From Halomontanus rarus (GTDB lineage Archaea; Halobacteriota; Halobacteria; Halobacteriales; Natrialbaceae): DNA of 64,000 nt. Each line of letters opens with the position of its first letter. The first letter of the stretch is position 1. The stretch is taken from the NCBI RefSeq assembly GCF_017357405.1, contig NZ_CP071597.1, forward strand, positions 248,001 to 312,000, read 5' to 3'. The notes under the pieces are model-generated. The model made no database searches. It was not told the DNA's origin and was given only the letters and a program-made list of their open reading frames with translations. Below are positions 45,383 to 53,723 of the stretch, piece by piece. Both the position numbers and the translations under genes were made by a program.

Positions 45383-45616
45383 TTAGGAACCAATGTCGTA
45401 CTTCTGATACGCCCACCAGACGAGGAGCCCGAGTAGGGGGCTCCCGATGACGCCGAGCGCACCGATCGCGAATATAACGACACCCGGAACGAAGTGAATC
45501 GTCCAGACGACGAACATACCGAAGACGAGGACGCCGGCTGAAACGAGCGCGATGACGAACGTCAACGTCACCGGCGACATGTCCTCGAGACGAAATTCCC
45601 CGTTTCCAACGCTCAT
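45383..45616 (-). CDS. Small two-helix membrane protein with strong ribosome-binding site
   Basis: A 77-residue protein with helices TLTFVIALVSAGVLVFGMFV and VPGVVIFAIGALGVIGSPLLG and a short C-terminal tail. The ATG at 45616 is fixed by a perfect Shine-Dalgarno GGAGGTG at 45621-45627 on the minus strand, which is rare in this mostly leaderless genome. A longer open frame to 46006 is not protein-like. Function unknown. Confidence 0.78.
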   Translation of the reverse strand: MSVGNGEFRLEDMSPVTLTFVIALVSAGVLVFGMFVVWTIHFVPGVVIFAIGALGVIGSPLLGLLVWWAYQKYDIGS

Positions 45617-45948
45617 AGTACACCTCCGTAGACATGACAAATAATCCTTCGGATACAATGTCGTTCGATAGCGATCCTCACGACCGATCGGCCGATTCGG
45701 TTCTGTCGCTCTCCCGAGAGGCGTCCCTCCCGACCACGTCGAAATCGTAGGCAAGTCAGCAGCGGTCGAGTTCCACCACGCCGTCAAAGCGCATCCGTCG
45801 TCGGTCGAGGGACCATCGAACAGTCGATCAACCAGGACGCCAGCAACTCCGTCGAACAGAGCGGATAATTGGCTCCGAGAGACATCCGCCTCGAGCGGAT
45901 GCTCGACGCTCGTAGTGAGCGCCTCAGTGGACGACTCGCGTTTCGGGT
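45617..45948. other. Gene-free spacer with a possible coding relic
   Basis: No intact gene. On the plus strand near 45805-45869 a frame reads GRGTIEQSINQDASNSVEQS before a stop, a Q/N/S periodicity like that of some haloarchaeal repeat surface proteins, but it has no plausible start. An imperfect palindrome ACCGATCGGCCGATTCGGT lies near 45684-45702. Confidence 0.35.
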
Positions 45949-46707
45949 TCACTTTTTCGCACCGGGGTCGGACACCGCACCGCCCGGCGGCCGATAGATC
46001 GGCCACCCGTTCCGTCGGGCGCCACGTTCGACGTTGACCAGAAACTGTTGCGCCTTCGCGAGGAGGTCCTCGCGCGTCTCGAATTCGATGCGGTCGACGC
46101 CGTAGGCGGGCGTGATCTCGTCGATGCTGGCGCTCCCGAAACTCGGCCCGCAGAACAGCCTGAGTCGAGGACGTGGCTTCCGTTCGTCGGCCGGATCCTT
46201 CCAGCGGAGGTTGAACTCGCCGAGGACGGCGCCGACTTCGCTGCCGACGCCGGTCGTCAGCCCGGCCGCCGTGAAGACGAACAGGACGGCGTCGCTCACG
46301 GCCGCGAGCTCGACGGACTGATCGAGCGGCGTCATCCCCGGTTCGTCGAGGTGCGTCTCCTCGACCTGCCGCTTCGTCGGGATGTCGACGTCGGTTGCGA
46401 TGAACGCGCGAACGCCGAGTTCCTCGCGGAGGTCCGCACAGACGTCCGCGAGCGCTCGCTCGATATCGCCTCTCCCGTCTTCGGTGACGTGTTCGTCGGG
46501 ATCGAAGAGCGGATCGCCGAAGTACGGTGACCGGAGTTCGTCCGCATCGTCGTAGGCGTACGCCGCGTTGAACGCGGTGTACGGTCCCATCACGTAGACG
46601 TAGAAGTCGTCGTTCGCAGAGAGGTACGACGGCGACGGCGCGTTCTCCTCGACGTACTCGAAGATCGGACGACCGTTGTACTCGAGCCCGAATCGACGAT
46701 CGCTCAT
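45949..46707 (-). CDS. DUF7509-like protein, possible nucleotide/nucleoside-processing fold
   Basis: A 252-residue soluble protein. FYVYVMGPYTAFNAAYAY, VRAFIATDVDIPTKRQVEE and AVSDAVLFVFTAAGLTTGVG followed by SEVGAVLGEF give an alternating alpha/beta pattern like nucleoside 2-deoxyribosyltransferases and TIR-type NAD hydrolases (GPY start, acidic loop, G-x-G-S-E near the end). I recall the haloarchaeal family as DUF7509. The ATG at 46707 lies 25-30 bp after a minus-strand TATA (46731-46738), a leaderless start; 46761 is less likely. It is transcribed divergently from a winged-helix regulator 120 bp away. Enzyme activity is inferred from pattern only. Confidence 0.72.
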   Translation of the reverse strand: MSDRRFGLEYNGRPIFEYVEENAPSPSYLSANDDFYVYVMGPYTAFNAAYAYDDADELRSPYFGDPLFDPDEHVTEDGRGDIERALADVCADLREELGVRAFIATDVDIPTKRQVEETHLDEPGMTPLDQSVELAAVSDAVLFVFTAAGLTTGVGSEVGAVLGEFNLRWKDPADERKPRPRLRLFCGPSFGSASIDEITPAYGVDRIEFETREDLLAKAQQFLVNVERGARRNGWPIYRPPGGAVSDPGAKK

Positions 46708-46730
46708 TAATTGGGCGTCTAACCGATCCG

Positions 46731-46803
46731 ATAAATAGATGCTGCCTCGAGCGACGGCCATAGTGACAAAAATTTTAATTAAAAACCACTACTCTAATGT
46801 AGT
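46731..46803. promoter_or_regulatory. Divergent promoter pair with inverted repeat
   Basis: Minus-strand TATA (46731-46738) serves the DUF7509-like gene; plus-strand TTTAATTA (46774-46781) serves the regulator. ACTAC-TCTAAT-GTAGT (46788-46803) is an inverted repeat that falls on the predicted plus-strand transcript start, the right place for the regulator to repress itself and perhaps its neighbour. The stretch 46765-46800 is strikingly AT-rich. Confidence 0.5.
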
Positions 46804-46826
46804 CTCGGCCCGAAGTAGCGATCGTG

Positions 46827-47204
46827 ATGGCCGTCGAAACCCCACCTGATCGTCCGTCGGAGCCAGAACAGGGAGGTCTCGAGGAGTACGTCGAGACGCA
46901 GCTGTTCGCGGAGACGATCGACTCGCTCGAGGCACACATCGCCCGGAAGAAGGCGCTGGCCGATCCCGTCCGCTACGGGCTCTGTTACCTGCTCTACGAG
47001 CGCGAACGTCTGCCGCGAAAACAACTCGCGGCCGCGACCGGACTCAACGACAACGGGCTTCAACACCACCTTCGAGCGCTTCTCGACGCGAATCTCGTCG
47101 CGGAAGCGCCGACGCCCGACGGCGCGGACGGCCGGCTGACCTACTACCGGATCACGACCCTCGGGATCCAGGAGATCGAGAGCGACGTGCAGAATATCGG
47201 GTGA
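46827..47204 (+). CDS. Winged-helix (ArsR-like) transcriptional regulator
   Basis: A 125-residue acidic protein. After a charged leader, residues 35-100 form a winged helix: KKALADPVRYGLCYLLYERE, LPRKQLAAATGLNDNGLQHH (recognition helix) and LTYYRITTLG (wing). No metal-binding cysteines, so not a metal sensor. The GTG at 46824 or ATG at 46827 start it. Divergent from the DUF7509-like gene; the arrangement suggests it controls that gene. Confidence 0.82.
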   Translation: MAVETPPDRPSEPEQGGLEEYVETQLFAETIDSLEAHIARKKALADPVRYGLCYLLYERERLPRKQLAAATGLNDNGLQHHLRALLDANLVAEAPTPDGADGRLTYYRITTLGIQEIESDVQNIG

Positions 47205-47347
47205 CGAGTCGTTCGTGCACGCTCCCGCTCTCACTCTCACTTCTCCTCCGACTCTTCCACCCTCCGTTCGACGGCTACCCGACCTCGAGCGCACTCGAGC
47301 ACGGCTCTCACAACCCTTAAACGGTACTCGAGACCTACATCACGTCG

Positions 47348-49009
47348 ATGGAGTTCGCCGCCTTCGCCACCCACGCCGCCGAGATCGAAGCCGAACCAGC
47401 CGACCTCGAGATCGTCGATCTCGTCACCGAACTGTTCGAAGACGCGGGCGAAACGGACGACGACCTCGCGATCCTCGCTCGATTCGTCCAAGGGAGGGTG
47501 TTCCCGGCGTGGGACTCGACGACGCTGGACATCGGCCCGCGATCGTGTTACGAGGCGATCGCTCGCGCGGCGGGGCGGAACGTGAGCGCGGCGGACGTCG
47601 AAGACGACCTCGCCGAGGTCGGTGAGATCGGCGCGGTCGCGGCGGGGTACGAGTTCGGCGGACAGCAGGGACTGGGTGCGTTCACCGGCGGCGGCACGAA
47701 CGACCTCACCGTCCGCGAGGTCCACGAGACGCTGATCGACCTCGCCGCCGCAGAGGGCAGCGGCAGTCAGGACCGAAAGGTCGACTTGCTGTTCTCGCTG
47801 TTCAATCGCTGCTCGAGCGAGGAGGCGCGCTACCTCGCCCGCATCGTCCTCTCGGAGATGCGCATCGGCGTCGGCGAGGGGACGGTTCGCGACGGGATCG
47901 CGGCCGCCTTCGACGTCCCCGCCGACCGCGTCGAGCGCGCGCTGCAGGTCTCGAACGATTACGGCCGGGTCGCCGTCGTCGCCCGCGAGGAGGGACTCGA
48001 GGGTCTGGACGCACTGGACCTCGAGCTCGGTCGGCCCGTCCAGGCGATGCTCGCCCAGGCGGGGACCGTCACCGACGCCCTCGAGTCGTGGGACGAGACG
48101 GCAGTCGAGTGGAAGTACGACGGGGCTCGCGTGCAGGTGCACTACGACGGCGAGGAGACGACCGTCTTCTCGCGGAACATGGAGAACGTCACCGACGCCC
48201 TTCCCGAAGTCGTCGAGTTTGCAGAGGAGTTCCTCGAACAGCCGGCGATCCTCGACGGCGAAGTCGTCGCCGTCGACGAGGAGGGCGATCCGCTCCCGTT
48301 TCAGGAGGTGCTGCGACGCTTCCGGCGGAAACACGACGTGGCGAAAGCGCGCGAGGACGTTACCGTCGAGCCGGTCTTCTTCGATTGTTTGCACGTCGCG
48401 GGCGAGGACCTGCTGGACGACCCGCTAGTCGAGCGCCACGACCGACTCGAGTCGCTGCTCTCGGACGGCGAGGGGCTCTCGAAGCTGTGGCTCACCGGCG
48501 ATAGCGAGGCGATCGAGGAGATCGACGCCGACGCCCTCGAGTCGGGCCACGAGGGGATCATGCTCAAAGATCCCGCCTCGACGTACTCGCCGGGCCGGCG
48601 GGGCAAACACTGGCTCAAGCGCAAACCCGACGTCGAGACGCTCGATCTGGTCGTCACGGGTGCAGAGTGGGGCGAAGGACGCCGAGCGACGTTCCTCGGC
48701 ACGTTCCTCCTCTCGGTTCGCGACGGCGACGGCTACGAGACGATCGGGAAAGTTGCGACGGGGATCACCGACGAGACGCTCGCTGAACTCACTGACCGCC
48801 TCGAGCCCCACATCCGTACGCAGGAGGGACAGACCGTCGATCTCGAGCCCGCGGTCGTCTTCGAAGTCGGCTACGAGGAGATCCAGTCGTCGCCGACGTA
48901 CTCGGCGGGGTACGCCCTCCGATTCCCTCGATTCCTCGGCGTCCGCGAGGACAAGGACCCCGAGGATGCGGAGACGCTCGAGCGCGTCCTCGAGTTGCAG
49001 GGGACGTGA
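47348..49009 (+). CDS. ligA: ATP-dependent DNA ligase (replicative, archaeal type)
   Basis: A 553-residue ligase that seals Okazaki fragments and repairs nicks. The N-terminal DNA-binding domain (SSEEARYLARIVLSEMRIGV) precedes the nucleotidyltransferase domain with the adenylated Lys256 in EWKYDGARVQVH, then ILDGEVVAVD, EGIMLKDP and HWLKRKPDVETLDLVV. The OB-fold ends with VFEVGYEEIQSSPTY. A TATA element (CCCTTAAAC, 47315-47323) about 28 bp before the ATG gives a leaderless transcript. No PIP-box prediction is attempted. Confidence 0.97.
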   Translation: MEFAAFATHAAEIEAEPADLEIVDLVTELFEDAGETDDDLAILARFVQGRVFPAWDSTTLDIGPRSCYEAIARAAGRNVSAADVEDDLAEVGEIGAVAAGYEFGGQQGLGAFTGGGTNDLTVREVHETLIDLAAAEGSGSQDRKVDLLFSLFNRCSSEEARYLARIVLSEMRIGVGEGTVRDGIAAAFDVPADRVERALQVSNDYGRVAVVAREEGLEGLDALDLELGRPVQAMLAQAGTVTDALESWDETAVEWKYDGARVQVHYDGEETTVFSRNMENVTDALPEVVEFAEEFLEQPAILDGEVVAVDEEGDPLPFQEVLRRFRRKHDVAKAREDVTVEPVFFDCLHVAGEDLLDDPLVERHDRLESLLSDGEGLSKLWLTGDSEAIEEIDADALESGHEGIMLKDPASTYSPGRRGKHWLKRKPDVETLDLVVTGAEWGEGRRATFLGTFLLSVRDGDGYETIGKVATGITDETLAELTDRLEPHIRTQEGQTVDLEPAVVFEVGYEEIQSSPTYSAGYALRFPRFLGVREDKDPEDAETLERVLELQGT

Positions 49010-49145
49010 GCGGGGACGGCGCGACGAACGGGGTTGCAGAGAGGGGGCTGGTCGACGGCGCGTTCGGTCGAGTCGCCGCTGAAGAATAAAAAGGGCTTGA
49101 CCGATACTGCCGAAGAGCGACCACACCTGGAGAGAATCATCCGGT

Positions 49146-49601
49146 ATGGGTACCAGGCGTCCAGCCCGTTCGAGTCGGTCGGTCGACGAGTCGGCCGGCG
49201 AGTACTGGGACGAAGTCTTCGACGCGTTCGCTGCCGCCCGGCGACGACTGGTCGTCGTTCTCCTTCACCGATCGGACCGTCTCTCGGTCGAAACGCTCGC
49301 GGCGAGGATCGGCGACCTCGAGGCCGAATACGGATACCGATACAAGACCACCTCCGAACCCGAGCACGACACCGCCGAGAGAGTGGCTGACCGGCCCGAC
49401 GACGGGGACCGAACGCGAGCGCGCGAGATCGCCACGGCACTCAGACACGTCCACCTCCCCAAACTCGAGGACGTCGGCCTGCTCGAGTGGGACCGCCGCG
49501 AGGACGTCGTCTCGCTGGCTGCGAACCGGCGGACCGACGACCTCGAGCGACGGCTGGTCCGAGACGTCGCGGCGCGCCAGTTCGACGGACGCATCGCGTG
49601 A
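49146..49601 (+). CDS. DUF7344-type winged-helix protein
   Basis: A 151-residue protein with FDAFAAARRRLVVVLLHRSD and the characteristic HVHLPKLEDVGLLEWDRRED of haloarchaeal HTH proteins I recall as DUF7344. The fold is a winged helix, so it probably binds DNA. An Arg-rich leader precedes the domain; the real start may be the ATG at 49146. No partner gene is evident. Targets unknown. Confidence 0.8.
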   Translation: MGTRRPARSSRSVDESAGEYWDEVFDAFAAARRRLVVVLLHRSDRLSVETLAARIGDLEAEYGYRYKTTSEPEHDTAERVADRPDDGDRTRAREIATALRHVHLPKLEDVGLLEWDRREDVVSLAANRRTDDLERRLVRDVAARQFDGRIA

Positions 49602-49791
49602 GACGGACTGCTGTCACTGGGTACCGGTGCAACTGCAGATAGGGCGCGATTCACCGGAAAGAACTCACAACAGACCGTGCGAGCGGCAGACAGTCCGGTG
49701 TTCGGCCCGAGTGCTCTCTCGTCGTGTCGACGCGGGAATCGAGCCGCATCAGGTAAGCATTCTTAATACCCGTCGGCAAAACGGTTGGCGT

Positions 49792-51003
49792 ATGAGACCA
49801 CGCGACCTGTCCGACCACGTCGCATACGAGGCGGGTCGAGGCATCGAGGAAGTCGCCCGCGAACTCGGGCGCGACCCCGAGGAGTTCATCAAACTCGCGT
49901 CGAACGAGAACCCCCACGGGCCGGCACCGTCCGCGATCGTCGCGATTCGCGATACCGCCGCCAGTGTCAGTTCCTACCCGAAAGCGGCCCACGCCGATCT
50001 CACCGACGCGATCGCGGACCGCTGGGACGTCGCCCCGGTGCAGGTCTGGCTCGCCAACGGCGGCGACGGCGCGATCGACTACCTCTCCCGGGCCGTCCTC
50101 GAGCCCGACGACGACGTTCTCGTTCCGGCACCCGGATTCGCCTACTACGGCATGAGCGCTCGCTACCACCACGGCGGCGTTCGGGAGTACACCCTCTCGA
50201 GAGGGGACGACTTCGCGCAGGACGCCGAGACGGTCCTCGAGGCCTACGACGGCGAGCGAATCGTCTACCTCACCAGTCCCCACAACCCGTCGGGGTCGAC
50301 GATCCCGCTCGCGGACGTCGAGGAGATCGCCGACGAAACCGACGAGGAGACGCTCGTCCTCGTCGACGAGGCCTACGGCGAGTTCGCAGACGTCGACAGC
50401 GCGCTTGCGCTGATCGAGGGACGAAACGGCTTCGAGGCTCGAGACGACGTCGCCATCTTGCGAACGTTCTCGAAGGCGTACGGCCTCGCCGGGCTCAGAC
50501 TGGGATACGCGGTCGTGCCCGGTGAGTGGGCGGACGCCTACGCACGCGTGAACACCCCGTTCGCGGCGAGTGAAATCGCCTGCCACGCCGGCCTCGCGGC
50601 CCTCGAGGACGACGAACACGTCGCACGGACCGTCGAGACGACGACCGCCGCGCGCGAGTTCATCGAGAAGCGGGCCGACGCTCACGTCTGGGAGAGCGAG
50701 GGGAACTTCGTCCTCCTCGCTGTCGGCGACGCGAGCGCCGTCGCCGAGGAGATGCAGACCCGCGGCGTCATCGTCCGCGACTGTACGAGCTTCGGTCTGC
50801 CGGGATGTATCCGGATCACCTGTGGCACCGAAGCCGAGACCGAACGCGCCGTCGAGACGCTGAACGCGGTGCTCGCCGACGGGTTCGGTGGGTCCGAGTT
50901 CGAGTCCGAATCCAGCACCGACAGCGAACCCGAATCCGAACCCGAAACGGAAACAGACACGACCGACGCACCCGACGACCGTCCCGAGGTGACCGACCAG
51001 TGA
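49792..51003 (+). CDS. hisC: Histidinol-phosphate aminotransferase
   Basis: A 403-residue PLP enzyme of the fold-type I family: FIKLASNENPHGPAPSAIVA, LANGGDGAIDYL, YLTSPHNPSGSTIPL, LVLVDEAYGEFAD and the Schiff-base lysine in RTFSKAYGLAGLRLGY. Converts imidazole acetol phosphate to histidinol phosphate. A leaderless promoter is likely (TCTTAATACC at 49761-49770). The last 40 residues are an acidic Glu/Ser/Pro/Thr tail encoded by GAATCC/GAACCC-like hexamers, absent in most HisC. Its stop overlaps the start of the adenylate kinase gene. Confidence 0.95.
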   Translation: MRPRDLSDHVAYEAGRGIEEVARELGRDPEEFIKLASNENPHGPAPSAIVAIRDTAASVSSYPKAAHADLTDAIADRWDVAPVQVWLANGGDGAIDYLSRAVLEPDDDVLVPAPGFAYYGMSARYHHGGVREYTLSRGDDFAQDAETVLEAYDGERIVYLTSPHNPSGSTIPLADVEEIADETDEETLVLVDEAYGEFADVDSALALIEGRNGFEARDDVAILRTFSKAYGLAGLRLGYAVVPGEWADAYARVNTPFAASEIACHAGLAALEDDEHVARTVETTTAAREFIEKRADAHVWESEGNFVLLAVGDASAVAEEMQTRGVIVRDCTSFGLPGCIRITCGTEAETERAVETLNAVLADGFGGSEFESESSTDSEPESEPETETDTTDAPDDRPEVTDQ

Positions 51004-51557
51004 GGGTCGCCGTCACCGGTACCCCGGGAACCGGGAAGACGACCGCGACAAGGGTCATCGAAGAGGCCGATGGTCGAGGTTCCGGTTCGGGATCCGACCT
51101 CGATATCGGTATCGGTCTCGAGGTCGTCCACCTCAACCACCTGATCGAGGACGAGGAACTGTATACCGCAATCGACGAGGACCGCGACAGCGTCGTCGCC
51201 GACCTCGACGCCCTCGCCGAACGCCTCGAGGATCGGGACGACGTGCTACTCGAATCGCACCTCGCACATCACCTCGACGCGGATCGAGTGGCGGTGTTGC
51301 GCTGTGATCCTGCGACACTCGAGACGCGATTACGCGAGCGCGGCGAATCAGAGGCCAAGACTCGAGAGAACGCCGAAAGTGAGGCGCTCGACGTCGTGCT
51401 CGCCGAAGCGGTCGACCGCCACGGCCTCGAGTCGGTCTACGAGATCGACACGACCGACCGCACGCCAGAGGCCGTCGCAGGGGAACTCGCGGCGGTCTGT
51501 CGGGGCGAGCGCGAACCGAGTGCGGGAACGGTCGACTTCGTGGAGTATCTCACATGA
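51000..51557 (+). CDS. Archaeal adenylate kinase family protein (AK6/Fap7-like)
   Basis: A 185-residue P-loop kinase. The GTG at 51000 overlaps the hisC stop (GTGA), and VAVTGTPGTGKTTATRVI is the Walker A motif. DDVLLESHLAHHL and VLRCDPATLETRLRERGE resemble AK6/Fap7 rather than bacterial Adk. Proteins of this type have adenylate kinase activity and, in eukaryotes, act in 18S rRNA maturation. A GSGSGSDLDIGIG insert near residue 25 comes from hexamer expansion. It overlaps the next gene by 4 bp. Confidence 0.88.
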   Translation: MRVAVTGTPGTGKTTATRVIEEADGRGSGSGSDLDIGIGLEVVHLNHLIEDEELYTAIDEDRDSVVADLDALAERLEDRDDVLLESHLAHHLDADRVAVLRCDPATLETRLRERGESEAKTRENAESEALDVVLAEAVDRHGLESVYEIDTTDRTPEAVAGELAAVCRGEREPSAGTVDFVEYLT

Positions 51558-52165
51558 CGCTCGACCAACTTCGCCCCTACGTGTCCGGGTTTCTCGATCC
51601 GTTCGTGAAGGGATTCGACAGGATGGGGATGACGCCAAACGGCGTGAGCGTGCTGGCGTTCGGGATGGCGATCGCCGCGGCGGTCGCGTTCTACTTCGGC
51701 GGCGTCGAGGATCGGATCTGGTACGTCGCCGCCGCCACGCTGGTCTTCCTGAACGGCTGGCTCGACATCATCGACGGCGCGCTTGCCCGCGAGCAGGAAG
51801 TCGCCTCCGCCGGTGGCGACCTGCTGGATCACGTCCTCGACCGGTACGCGGACATCGTCGTCATCGGCGGCCTCGCCGCCGGTGTCGAGGACTTCGTCCT
51901 CGGTTTCGCAGCCGTCACCGGCGTCGTGATGACCTCCTACCTCGGAACGCAGGCTCAGGCGGTCGGTCTCGACCGCGTCTACGGCGGCCTCGTCGGCCGG
52001 GCCGATCGACTCGCGATCATCGGGTTCGTCGGCTTCCTCGCGTATCCGCTCGACGGCGTCTACGTCGGGTTCACGGTCGTGGGCTGGCTTCTGGTCTTCC
52101 TCGCCGTCGTCGGTCACCTGACCGCACTCCAGCGCTTTTTCTACTCCTGGCGCGCGCTGGAGTAA
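51554..52165 (+). CDS. CDP-alcohol phosphatidyltransferase (archaetidylinositol-phosphate synthase type)
   Basis: A 203-residue membrane enzyme of lipid head-group synthesis. The signature DG-x2-AR-x8-G-x3-D-x3-D is present in IIDGALAREQEVASAGGDLL followed by DHVLDRYAD, giving the metal-binding aspartates. About five to six transmembrane helices. It follows the adenylate kinase gene with ATGA overlap and is the third gene of the hisC operon. Head group (inositol, glycerol or serine) cannot be told from sequence alone. Confidence 0.88.
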   Translation: MTLDQLRPYVSGFLDPFVKGFDRMGMTPNGVSVLAFGMAIAAAVAFYFGGVEDRIWYVAAATLVFLNGWLDIIDGALAREQEVASAGGDLLDHVLDRYADIVVIGGLAAGVEDFVLGFAAVTGVVMTSYLGTQAQAVGLDRVYGGLVGRADRLAIIGFVGFLAYPLDGVYVGFTVVGWLLVFLAVVGHLTALQRFFYSWRALE

Positions 52166-52219
52166 GTCATCCGGGAACGCGCCGCATCCTTTATCACTCG
52201 CCGCGCTATAGAATCGGGC

Positions 52220-52774
52220 ATGGTTCAGTGCGAGATGTGTGGCGCCGAGACGTCGTCCCCGAAGACGATCAAGGTCGAGGGCGCGAAGTTGGATGTCTGT
52301 TCGGACTGCACCGACTTCGGTACTGAAGTGAAAACCGCCTCGAGTTCGAGTACCTCGACGAAGTACTCGACGAGTTCCTCGAGTTCGAACTCGGGTTCCT
52401 CGAGCGGTGGCCAGTCCGCCGGTGCGAGCTCGAGTTCGAGCAGTTCCAGCTCCTCCGGTCGGTCACGTCGATCGGACATGTTCGACGACATGGACGAGAT
52501 CGTAACCGACTACGACGACCGAATCCGGCGCGCTCGCGAAAACGAGGGACTCAGCCAGTCGGATCTCGCGAACGAACTCAACGAGAAGGCGAGTCTCATC
52601 CGCAAACTCGAGCGGGGTGACACGCTCCCGAGCGATCGCGTCCAGTCGAAACTCGAGCGGTTCCTCGACATCAGCCTCTCGGGCGGTGGCGGCTCCGCGG
52701 AGGACACGGAGTGGAGCGGTGGCTCCTCGAGCGGGAGTTACACCCTCGGCGACGTCGTCAAGCGCAAAGACTGA
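52220..52774 (+). CDS. Multiprotein-bridging-factor 1 homologue (aMBF1)
   Basis: A 184-residue regulator. The N-terminal zinc ribbon has CEMCGAE and CSDCTDF, the centre is a Ser/Gly-rich linker with runs of serine, and residues 100-165 form the Cro/C1 helix-turn-helix (ENEGLSQSDLANELNEKASL, LERGDTLPSDRVQSK). The C-terminal YTLGDVVKRKD matches archaeal MBF1. It is thought to bridge transcription factors and possibly ribosomes. A TATA element (CCTTTATC near 52188-52195) predicts a leaderless transcript. The serine linker, about 50 residues, is unusually long. Confidence 0.93.
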   Translation: MVQCEMCGAETSSPKTIKVEGAKLDVCSDCTDFGTEVKTASSSSTSTKYSTSSSSSNSGSSSGGQSAGASSSSSSSSSSGRSRRSDMFDDMDEIVTDYDDRIRRARENEGLSQSDLANELNEKASLIRKLERGDTLPSDRVQSKLERFLDISLSGGGGSAEDTEWSGGSSSGSYTLGDVVKRKD

Positions 52775-52930
52775 CTCCCGATCGACGGCCGATCGCCGAT
52801 ACTCGTCGCTTCGCCGACTCGAATCGGTATCGGCGACCGAGAATCGTGTTTCTTCGCTCGTTGATCCGCCGGCCCGGCACGACTTGCAGTACTCGAAACC
52901 TATTTCCGGTGAGCGACTGCGATATCTGAC

Positions 52931-53575
52931 ATGCTCGTCCTCGTCAACCTCAAGACGTACCCCTGCGATCCGGTCGCCGTCGCGACCGCCGCACGGGAGG
53001 TCAACGAAACGACACCCGCACGAATCGCCGTCGCACCGCAGACCGCACACATAGAGCGCGTCGCGGAGACGGGCGTCGAGACGTGGGCCCAGCACGTCGA
53101 TCCGATCGAGTACGGAAGCAACACGGGCCACACCCTCGCCGAAACCGCGGCCGAGGCGGGAGCGGTCGGAACGTTACTCAACCACTCCGAGCGCCGGCTT
53201 CGGCTGGCCGACATCGACGGTGCCCTCGAGGCCGCCCGCCGCGTCGATCTCGAGACGATCGTCTGCGCGAACAATCCGGCGCAGATCGGTGCGGCGGCGG
53301 CGCTCGGCCCGGACGCGGTCGCCGTCGAACCGCCGGAACTGATCGGAACCGGGACGCCGGTGAGCCAGGCCGATCCGGATATCGTCGAAGACGCCGTCGA
53401 CGCCGCGACGGCAGCCGACGAGGGCGTCTCGGTCCTCTGTGGCGCCGGCATTTCGACGGGCGAAGACGCCGTCGCGGCGCGCGAACTCGGGTCGGAGGGC
53501 GTCTTGCTCGCAAGCGGCGTCGCCAAGGCCGACGATCCGAAAGCCGCACTCGAGTCGCTCGTCGACCCGCTGTGA
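52931..53575 (+). CDS. tpiA: Triosephosphate isomerase
   Basis: A 214-residue TIM-barrel enzyme interconverting dihydroxyacetone phosphate and glyceraldehyde 3-phosphate. Catalytic residues: Lys in LVNLKTYP, His in [11 protein letters not shown], Glu in [15 protein letters not shown]. The phosphate loop is [15 protein letters not shown]. It is short like other archaeal forms (about 215-230 residues). Standalone gene between MBF1 and the TIR gene. Confidence 0.97.
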   Translation: MLVLVNLKTYPCDPVAVATAAREVNETTPARIAVAPQTAHIERVAETGVETWAQHVDPIEYGSNTGHTLAETAAEAGAVGTLLNHSERRLRLADIDGALEAARRVDLETIVCANNPAQIGAAAALGPDAVAVEPPELIGTGTPVSQADPDIVEDAVDAATAADEGVSVLCGAGISTGEDAVAARELGSEGVLLASGVAKADDPKAALESLVDPL

Positions 53576-53723
53576 GCTGAGGGGACAGGTTGAATAATAA
53601 CCAACAGATATCGCCGTTCGGACCTAAGATTGAGTACCGCCATTGCTGATTCACTTCAGGTCGTTGTGAATCCGGCCCTGTTCAGTTACATTAATAACGA
53701 TTTGACTGTTCAGTAGAAGACGA

